Source: Spirochaetaceae bacterium
Lineage (GTDB): Bacteria > Spirochaetota > Spirochaetia > Treponematales > Breznakiellaceae
Assembly: GCA_031288215.1 (NCBI GenBank)
Contig: JAITRV010000303.1
Location: 1 to 11,290 of the forward strand
Direction: 5' to 3'
Length of the DNA stretch: 11,290 nucleotides
Shown: in pieces, positions 6,027 to 11,290 of the stretch
Position numbering within the stretch: the stretch's first letter is position 1
Layout: each line of letters begins with the position of its first letter
Notes under the pieces: generated by a model
The model's input: only the letters and a program-made list of their open reading frames with translations
What the model was told of the DNA's origin: nothing
Databases searched by the model: none
Translations under genes and position numbers: made by a program

Positions 6027-7091
6027 ATGAAAATAGAAAAAATAGTATTGGATACGATGGAACGGTGTTATGCCGCAAGCTCCCTGACCATTGACGGGCG
6101 TTTATACGCGGTCCTGGCCAGCGAGTCCATAGACGGGCCCTGCTATGGGTATACCGGGGACCGGTTTACGGAAAAGGAAGTGATATGGGAAAAAGCCGGG
6201 GGCACCATGTCCCTGATCCAGATTCCCGGTTCCAACGGCGAGTTCATCGCGGTCCAGCATTTTTTCCCCGGCTTTCAATCCGCCGGGGCAAAACTGGTCT
6301 GGGGCCGGCGGACCGGGCGGGGAGTCTGGGAAATCCGGGACCTGGTTTCCCTGCCCTATGTGCACCGCTTCGATCTGTTCGCGGTCGGAAATGACATATA
6401 CATCCTCGCGGCGACCCTGTGCGGCAGCAAGAAAGACCGGGAGGACTGGAGCGATCCCGGCGCGGTGTATGTCGGCAAACTTCCTTCCCGCGTCGACAAG
6501 GGCGTCCAATCAGAAGGCGTCCGATTTACCCCGGTGCTGGAGAAGCTTACCAAAAACCACGGGTACTGCCGGGGCCTGTGGGAAGGCTCGCCGGCGGCCT
6601 TTGTTACCAGCGACGAGGGGATCTTTGTCCTCTCGCCCCCCCACGCGGGGGGAACGGAATGGAAAACGCGCCGGCTCCTGGATCGGCCGGTGGGGGACGT
6701 GGCGGTATGCGATCTTGACGGAGACGGCGTTGACGAACTGGTAACCATTGAGCCCTTTCACGGCAATCAGTTTGTGGTGAACAAACGGGCATCGGCCCGC
6801 GGCCAGGAGGACGGCTACGAGATCGTATACCGGTATCCCGGGGAATTGGACTTCGCCCACGCGGTGGTGGGATGTACCCTTCGGGGGAAACCCGCGGTTA
6901 TCGGAGGAGTGCGCCGCAAGCATTGCGAACTCTTTATCCTGACCTGGAACGCCGGGCGTTACGAGGCGGAGGTGGTGGAACAGGGGATCGGCCCCAGCAA
7001 TGTCGCGGTGGTCAACGGCGCCGACCGGGATATTATCATCAGCGCTAATCACACGCAAAATCAGGCCGCCATCTATCTGGTACGGGACTAG
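6027..7091 (+). CDS. Unrecognised cytoplasmic FG-GAP/beta-propeller-like protein
   Basis: I do not recognise this 354-residue protein as a named enzyme. It has repeated short beta-strand patterns of the propeller kind: HRFDLFAVGNDIYILAAT (113-130), YCRGLWEGSPAAFVTSDEGI (180-199), VGDVAVCDLDGDGVDELVT (222-240), AHAVVGCTLRGKPAVIGG (277-294) and GPSNVAVVNGADRDIIIS (322-339). DLDGDGVDE (229-237) is a textbook Ca2+-binding FG-GAP/VCBS loop. There is no signal peptide or membrane segment, which is unusual because FG-GAP proteins are mostly exported, so it probably acts in the cytoplasm. I chose ATG 6027, preceded by AAGGA, over an in-frame ATG at 5970 that lies inside the HAD gene. It starts 10 bases after the HAD gene and ends 9 before ptsI. 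A sugar-acid lactonase or a dehydratase related to the propeller part of aldos-2-ulose dehydratase is possible, but weakly supported. Confidence 0.75.
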   Translation: MKIEKIVLDTMERCYAASSLTIDGRLYAVLASESIDGPCYGYTGDRFTEKEVIWEKAGGTMSLIQIPGSNGEFIAVQHFFPGFQSAGAKLVWGRRTGRGVWEIRDLVSLPYVHRFDLFAVGNDIYILAATLCGSKKDREDWSDPGAVYVGKLPSRVDKGVQSEGVRFTPVLEKLTKNHGYCRGLWEGSPAAFVTSDEGIFVLSPPHAGGTEWKTRRLLDRPVGDVAVCDLDGDGVDELVTIEPFHGNQFVVNKRASARGQEDGYEIVYRYPGELDFAHAVVGCTLRGKPAVIGGVRRKHCELFILTWNAGRYEAEVVEQGIGPSNVAVVNGADRDIIISANHTQNQAAIYLVRD

Positions 7092-7100
7092 GCGGGCGGT

Positions 7101-8837
7101 ATGGTTTTAAAGGGAACGCCGGTTTCACCGGGAATTGCCATTGGAAAACTGTACTGCTATCAGCCTGTTCACATTGAAGTATCCGAAGGTTTTTGCGGCG
7201 CCGGCGAGGCCGAAGCGCAGATCGCCCGGTTTGAGGAAGTCAAAGGGGAAGCGGCCAAAGAAATTGAGGCGATCCGCGCCGCCCTGGAGGCCCTCGGCGA
7301 TCCTGAAAAGGCGAAGATCTTCACCGCCCATCTGGATATTCTGGATGACGTCGCCATTACCGAAGAGATCCTCCAGGGGATTCAGGAGGAAAACTGGACC
7401 GGCGATTGGGCGATTCAGAAGATATACGCCAAATTCGAGCGGATGATCCGGAAAGCGAAGGACCCCCTGATCCGGGAGCGGGCCGCGGATTTTGACGATG
7501 TCCGGAAACGGCTTATCCGCCGGTGGTACGGCGTACAAGAAAAGGGCCTCGGCGCGTTGACCGAGCCGGTTATCGTCGCGGCCCGGGATTTGCTGCCTTC
7601 CGACACCGCTTCTTTGGACCGGAAAAAAGTCCTGGCTATCCTCACCGAGGTGGGGGGAACCACGTCGCATTCCGCCATAATCGCCCGCAGCTATGAGATC
7701 CCCGCCATTCTGGGGATCCCCGACCTGATGAGCCAGGTCCGGCAGGATCAGAGCGCCGCGGTAGACGCCGGAGCGGGGGAACTCATCCTGGAACCCGCCC
7801 CGGACACGGTGAAAGCCTACGAACTCAAGCGGGAGGAATTCCGGAGGGAAGCGGCGGAGACCAGGGAGTTCCTTGGCGCGGAGGCCCGAACCGCCTGCGG
7901 CATCCGCATCGACATCGGCCTTAATATAGGCGGCGCCGATGAACAGGAACTTGCGGGAGAAGCCGTTACCGACCTCGTGGGGCTTTTCCGCACCGAATTC
8001 CTCTATATGGGACGGGACTCCCTGCCGGACGAAGATGAACAGTTTGCCGTTTATAAAAAAGTCCTGCAACGCTATGGCGGGCGTCCGGTAACCCTGCGCA
8101 CCCTGGACATCGGGGGAGACAAAACCCTGTCCAGCATGAATCTTCCCCGGGAAGATAATCCCGTCCTGGGCAACCGCGCCCTGCGGCTCTGTTTCACCTA
8201 TCCTGAAGTTTTTAAAACCCAACTGCGGGCCGCCCTTCGCGCGTCGGTTTTCGGCAGCCTGTGGCTCATGCTGCCCATGGTCGGCAGCATTGACGACATC
8301 CGCCGGGCCACGGCCTTTATCACCGAGGTGAAGGATGAACTTGACGCTGAGGGAGCGGCCTACGATCCCCATTTCAAGACCGGCATTATGGTGGAGATTC
8401 CCTCAATCGCCGTGGTCGCCGATCTGGCCGCCAAAGAAGTGGATTTCGCCAGTATCGGCACCAACGATCTCTGCCAGTACCTTACGGCCGTAGACCGGAT
8501 GAATCCCCGGACGGCGCAGTACTATCAGCCCTACCATCCCGCGATGTTTCGGCTGATTGGAAATGTGGTGGAACAGTTTAACCGGGCGGGCAAGCCCATC
8601 TGCGTCTGCGGGGAGATGGGGGGCGACGCTCTGGCCGCGCCGGTCCTGGTGGGCTTGGGTATGCGCAAGCTGAGCATGGGGCTGGCCTCCGTGGCCAGGA
8701 TAAAGCGCCTCCTGTCGTCCCTTACGGTGGAAAAGGCGGAGCAACTGGCCGCCGCGGTTATCAACCTTTCCACCGCCCCTGAAGTGGAACACTATTTGAG
8801 AACAAATCTCCGGAACGAAACAAGGCAAGGAGCATAA
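7101..8837 (+). CDS. ptsI: PTS enzyme I (phosphoenolpyruvate-protein phosphotransferase)
   Basis: Enzyme I takes phosphate from PEP and passes it to HPr. The 578 residues match the usual full length (about 575). The start MVLKGTPVSPGIAIGK is the normal N-terminus. The phosphorylated histidine is His190 in GGTTSHSAIIARS. The C-terminal PEP-binding barrel shows GLFRTEFLYM (294-303, Arg297), LRTLDIGGDK (332-341), GTNDLCQYL (453-461) and the catalytic Cys503 in CVCGEMGGD. A minor oddity is LGNRALR (356-362), where family members usually have an aromatic residue before the Arg. The ribosome binding site is weak (GGCGGGCGG, 9 bases after the previous stop), suggesting translational coupling. Placing ptsI in a sugar-specific operon implies a dedicated phosphorelay or shared control of the general PTS. 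Confidence 0.96.
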   Translation: MVLKGTPVSPGIAIGKLYCYQPVHIEVSEGFCGAGEAEAQIARFEEVKGEAAKEIEAIRAALEALGDPEKAKIFTAHLDILDDVAITEEILQGIQEENWTGDWAIQKIYAKFERMIRKAKDPLIRERAADFDDVRKRLIRRWYGVQEKGLGALTEPVIVAARDLLPSDTASLDRKKVLAILTEVGGTTSHSAIIARSYEIPAILGIPDLMSQVRQDQSAAVDAGAGELILEPAPDTVKAYELKREEFRREAAETREFLGAEARTACGIRIDIGLNIGGADEQELAGEAVTDLVGLFRTEFLYMGRDSLPDEDEQFAVYKKVLQRYGGRPVTLRTLDIGGDKTLSSMNLPREDNPVLGNRALRLCFTYPEVFKTQLRAALRASVFGSLWLMLPMVGSIDDIRRATAFITEVKDELDAEGAAYDPHFKTGIMVEIPSIAVVADLAAKEVDFASIGTNDLCQYLTAVDRMNPRTAQYYQPYHPAMFRLIGNVVEQFNRAGKPICVCGEMGGDALAAPVLVGLGMRKLSMGLASVARIKRLLSSLTVEKAEQLAAAVINLSTAPEVEHYLRTNLRNETRQGA

Positions 8838-8838
8838 T

Positions 8839-9114
8839 ATGTATACGAGAACAACCAGGGTGATTAATAAAACCGGGCTGCACGCCCGCCCGGGTTCGGA
8901 CTTCGTGAACGCGGCGAAAAAATTCGCCTCGAAGATCACCATCCGCCGCTTGGACGAGGATGAAGATCCGGTGAACGCCAAATCCATCGCCTTTGTCCTC
9001 AGCCTCGGTATTGGCAAGGGCATTGAGGTGGAGCTTGCCGCCAGCGGCGAAGACGAACAGACCGCGGTGGATACGCTTATTGACATGATCAACGGCGGCT
9101 TCGGGGATCTGTAA
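8839..9114 (+). CDS. ptsH: PTS phosphocarrier protein HPr
   Basis: The 91-residue HPr has its phosphorylated histidine at His15 in TGLHARPGSDFV, together with the conserved Arg17. The regulatory serine region reads NAKSIAFVLSLG (47-57), with Ser49 at the position that HPr kinase phosphorylates in many bacteria; whether a kinase exists here is unknown. Start ATG 8839 lies one base after the ptsI stop, with AAGGAG inside the end of ptsI. The order ptsI-ptsH is the reverse of the common ptsH-ptsI. A short acidic insertion (LDEDEDPV, 39-46) precedes the serine loop. It links the EI encoded just upstream to UlaC. Confidence 0.95.
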   Translation: MYTRTTRVINKTGLHARPGSDFVNAAKKFASKITIRRLDEDEDPVNAKSIAFVLSLGIGKGIEVELAASGEDEQTAVDTLIDMINGGFGDL

Positions 9115-9156
9115 GAGGAGCCTTTTCGGGGGCCCGGAGCGGAAGGAGAAGATCAG

Positions 9157-9864
9157 ATGTTGGAAGAACTCAAGCGGATCGTGTGCGCCGCCAATAAGGC
9201 GCTGCAGGAGCATCATCTTATCACGTTCACCTGGGGAAACGTGAGCGCCATTGACCGGACTACCGCATGTCTTGTTATCAAGCCAAGCGGTGTGGAATAT
9301 GACCAGATGAAACCGGAGGATATGGTCGTGGTTGATTTAGAGGGACGTGTGCGGGAAGGTTCCCTCAATCCGTCTTCGGACACGCCGACGCATATCGCCT
9401 TGTACCGGGAATGCGGAGAAATAGGCGGTATCGTTCACACCCACTCAACCTTTGCGACGGTGTACGCCCAGGCAAACATGGATATTCCGGCGCTGGGAAC
9501 AACCCACGCGGATTACATGTACGGGGATATACCCTGTACCCGCCGGATGACCGGCCGGGAGATAGAGGGCAAATACGAAGAAGAAACCGGCAAGGTAATC
9601 ATCGAAACCTTCGCGGAACGAAAAATCAATCTCATGCAGGTTCCCGCGGTGGTGGTCGCCAATCACGGCCCCTTTGCCTGGGGGAAAGACGCGATGGAAG
9701 CGGTGCATAACGCGGTGGTCCTGGAGGAAGTGGCAAAAATGGCGCTTTTTTCCACCCTGCTCAATCCTGCCCTGACGCCCATACCGCAGGTATTGCTGGA
9801 TAAACATTATTTGCGCAAACACGGCGCGGGCGCTTATTACGGACAGAGGAATACGGCGCCATGA
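9157..9864 (+). CDS. ulaF: L-ribulose-5-phosphate 4-epimerase UlaF (AraD/SgaE family)
   Basis: This class II aldolase-fold enzyme of 235 residues (E. coli AraD and UlaF are about 230) converts L-ribulose-5-phosphate to D-xylulose-5-phosphate, which enters the pentose phosphate pathway. Zn2+ ligands are His94 and His96 in IVHTHSTFA and His170 in ANHGPFAWG. The catalytic Asp119 lies in THADYMYGD and the catalytic Tyr228 in KHGAGAYYGQ. Substrate-binding segments include TWGNVS (25-30), KPSGV (42-46) and SSDTPTH (73-79). Start ATG 9157 follows AAGGAG (9143-9148). The name ulaF rather than araD rests on the ula neighbours; the reaction is the same. Its last four bases overlap the start of ulaE. 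Confidence 0.94.
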   Translation: MLEELKRIVCAANKALQEHHLITFTWGNVSAIDRTTACLVIKPSGVEYDQMKPEDMVVVDLEGRVREGSLNPSSDTPTHIALYRECGEIGGIVHTHSTFATVYAQANMDIPALGTTHADYMYGDIPCTRRMTGREIEGKYEEETGKVIIETFAERKINLMQVPAVVVANHGPFAWGKDAMEAVHNAVVLEEVAKMALFSTLLNPALTPIPQVLLDKHYLRKHGAGAYYGQRNTAP

Positions 9865-10703
9865 AAGAATACCTCATCGGCTTGTACGAAAAGGCCATGC
9901 CCCCCGCGCTGTCATGGAAAGAGAAACTGGAAACCGCAAAGGACGCGGGATACGATTTTGTTGAAATAAGCATCGATGAAACCGAAGAAAAACTCTCGCG
10001 GCTCGCGATGTCCCGCGCCGACCGGTTGACGCTGCTGAAAGAGATGTACGATACCAGGATGCCCATCATGACCATGTGCCTGAGCGGACACCGAAAGTAC
10101 CCCTTGGGGAGCGAGGACCCGGCGGTGCGTTCGCGAAGCCTTCAAATCATGGAGGACGCGATCCGCCTTGCCGGCGACTTGGGAATCCGCGTCATACAGC
10201 TCGCCGGGTACGATGTGTATTATGACGAATCGAACGATAAAACCCGGCGGCTTTTTTTCGAAGGGCTCCAAATCGCGGTGAAAATGGCGGCGGCCAGGGC
10301 GGTCATGCTGGCCTTTGAAACCATGGAAACGGAACTGCTGAACACGGTGGAAAAAGCGATGGCCTATGTGCGGCAAATTAATTCGCCGTATCTGCTCGTA
10401 TACCCTGACTGCGGGAACATAACCAATGCCGCAAAACAGTACGGCAGCGACGAACTGGCGGATCTGCGCTGTGGGAAAGGTGCCATCGCCGCCCTGCATC
10501 TCAAGGAAACGCTGCCGGGAAAATTCCGGGAAATACCCTACGGAACCGGCCATGTCAATTTTGAGGGGATCATCCGAACGGCCCTGAGCATGAATGTCCG
10601 TCTGTTCGTCACCGAATTCTGGCATACCGGCGAAGCTGATTACCGCGCAACCATACGGAACTCCAAGGACTTTATCGACAAGAAATTCGCCGCTGCCCGC
10701 TAA
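9861..10703 (+). CDS. ulaE: L-ribulose-5-phosphate 3-epimerase UlaE
   Basis: UlaE interconverts L-xylulose-5-phosphate and L-ribulose-5-phosphate, the step before UlaF. The 280-residue TIM-barrel protein of the AP-endonuclease-2/xylose-isomerase-like fold matches E. coli UlaE (about 284): IGLYEKAMP (6-14), DFVEISIDETEEKLSRL (32-48), MCLSGHRKYPLGSED (72-86) and GIRVIQLAGYDVYYDE (107-122). Likely metal and catalytic residues include the glutamate in LAFETME (149-155), the aspartate in YPDCGNI, the histidine in ALHLKETLPG and the glutamate in FVTEFW. ATG and the ulaF stop share ATGA (9861-9864), so the two epimerases are translationally coupled. This is the last operon gene in the window. Confidence 0.95.
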   Translation: MKEYLIGLYEKAMPPALSWKEKLETAKDAGYDFVEISIDETEEKLSRLAMSRADRLTLLKEMYDTRMPIMTMCLSGHRKYPLGSEDPAVRSRSLQIMEDAIRLAGDLGIRVIQLAGYDVYYDESNDKTRRLFFEGLQIAVKMAAARAVMLAFETMETELLNTVEKAMAYVRQINSPYLLVYPDCGNITNAAKQYGSDELADLRCGKGAIAALHLKETLPGKFREIPYGTGHVNFEGIIRTALSMNVRLFVTEFWHTGEADYRATIRNSKDFIDKKFAAAR

Positions 10704-10709
10704 GAAGGG

Positions 10710-10763
10710 GAGCAAAGAGTAAAACAAGACGCTCAGCCTCCCGTCTTCCTTTGTTCCTTGCTC
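10710..10763. terminator. Long imperfect hairpin between convergent ulaE and transposase genes
   Basis: Bases 10710-10731 pair with 10742-10763 around a 10-base loop: 17 Watson-Crick pairs, two G-U and three mismatches in 22 positions. The top six pairs are AAGACG/CGTCTT and the lowest six GAGCAA/TTGCTC. GGAGCAAA (10709-10716) can alternatively pair with TTTGCTCC (10771-10778). There is no proper U-tract, so termination may be inefficient or factor-dependent. It follows the ulaE stop by seven bases and is the only terminator candidate for the operon. Confidence 0.5.
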
Positions 10764-10777
10764 TCTCCTATTTGCTC

Positions 10778-11290
10778 CAGGGCGAGCGCATTAAAAATCT
10801 TCATGGAACAGTTACCGAAGGTTCCGTTTGACCGGTAAATCCCGATCGGAATAACAAGTGTTCAAGATATTCTTCCGACCAGGCCATCTGTTTGATCCTG
10901 CTGGCCATGCTTCTCGTTGACTCCGTATCAGATCGGGCCAGGGAAAGGGCAATTTTCCGTATGAACGCCATGTTCTCAGGCGCGTTGCCGCTTTTTATCC
11001 GGCAGGCGTCCTCGCCAAAGGCCACATCACGGACATAATGGAGGGAGTTCTCGATCCCCCACAGGGCCCGGACGCTTGAACCAAACAGGACCGGGTCAGG
11101 CGGGAGGCTGGAGACATAATACCGCTGTTCGGTGGTGACCGTTTCACCGATGGTACGGATGGATTCAACCACACCGATGGATTTGATGGTGTTCCAGGCC
11201 GGATGGGCGTTGACTAACCAGGAAACGTCTCCGGTTACGCCATGATTCCGCCGTCCGTGATCGACCTCAAAGGTACTATCGGTCTGCACG
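10778..11290 (-). mobile_element. Partial ISAs1-type insertion sequence (transposase end)
   Basis: The right edge is the 3' part of an ISAs1-family element reading leftward and leaving the window at 11290. The element boundary is probably near 10778, where CAGGGCGAGCGCATTAA begins: a CAGGG-type terminus about 20 bases past the transposase stop fits elements of this family as I remember them. The other inverted repeat and any 8-10 base target duplication lie outside the window (the candidate flank is 10768-10777), so the exact end is uncertain. Confidence 0.55.
10801..11290 (-). CDS. ISAs1-family transposase, C-terminal part (partial)
   Basis: Some 163 codons are open from the window edge to TGA at 10803-10801. 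The sequence has the typical C-terminal half of ISAs1 (DDE) transposases: DHGRR, VTGDVSWLVNAHPAW (18-32), IKSIGVVES (35-43), RYYVSSLP (56-63), then LWGIENSLHYVRDVAFGED (76-94). The glutamate of WGIEN (about residue 80) is the expected third acidic residue of the DDE site. GNAPENMAFIRKIALSLAR follows, with no frameshift in the visible part, so the copy may be intact. The N-terminal half and the first two aspartates lie outside. A GTG near the edge is just an internal valine codon, not a start. Confidence 0.88.
   Translation of the reverse strand, partial: VQTDSTFEVDHGRRNHGVTGDVSWLVNAHPAWNTIKSIGVVESIRTIGETVTTEQRYYVSSLPPDPVLFGSSVRALWGIENSLHYVRDVAFGEDACRIKSGNAPENMAFIRKIALSLARSDTESTRSMASRIKQMAWSEEYLEHLLFRSGFTGQTEPSVTVP

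Noticed and set aside
7125..8372. A 415-codon open frame on the minus strand opposite ptsI
   Set aside because: It lies fully within ptsI, whose catalytic motifs are intact, and has no ribosome binding site or domain of its own.
9912..10727. A 271-codon open frame on the minus strand opposite ulaE
   Set aside because: ulaE matches its family along its full length. The antisense frame has the same low-complexity shadow composition.

Overview
The window holds one long, almost complete L-ascorbate utilisation (ula) operon on the + strand. A divergent DeoR-family repressor lies on the left, and a fragment of a mobile or selfish gene sits at each edge. All ten operon genes read rightward: ulaG (lactonase), ulaC (EIIA), ulaA (EIIC), ulaB (EIIB), a HAD/Cof-type phosphatase, an unrecognised cytoplasmic FG-GAP/beta-propeller-like protein, ptsI (enzyme I), ptsH (HPr), ulaF (4-epimerase) and ulaE (3-epimerase). 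ulaG, ulaF and ulaE match the remembered E. coli enzymes closely in length and motifs.

Organism: DNA of moderately high GC (mid to upper 50s by eye) with AT-rich control regions, strong AGGAGG-type ribosome binding sites, an Rpn-type PD-(D/E)XK nuclease gene and an ISAs1-type transposase. The two edge proteins look like copies that are abundant in Treponema-like spirochaetes, especially host-associated ones such as those of termite guts. This is an inference from protein resemblance; no rRNA or other marker is present.

Layout: 1-443 (-) is the start of an Rpn-family nuclease gene with an apparent frameshift in its first codons. 504-1292 (-) is the DeoR-family regulator, probably UlaR-like. 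1293-1552 is the divergent control region, with a promoter for each direction and four copies of a TTTATGA half-site. 1553-10703 (+) is the ula operon. 10704-10777 holds a long imperfect hairpin between convergent genes. About 10778-11290 is the end of an ISAs1-type insertion sequence, with its transposase on the minus strand.

How it works together: HPr and enzyme I encoded in the operon can pass phosphate from PEP to EIIA (UlaC) and EIIB (UlaB), which phosphorylates ascorbate as it enters through UlaA. UlaG opens L-ascorbate-6-phosphate to 3-keto-L-gulonate-6-phosphate. UlaE and UlaF interconvert L-xylulose-5-P, L-ribulose-5-P and D-xylulose-5-P. The decarboxylase UlaD, which links these two halves, is absent from the window. 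Two genes outside the classical set (HAD phosphatase and propeller-like protein) and a dedicated EI/HPr pair make this an unusual version of the pathway.
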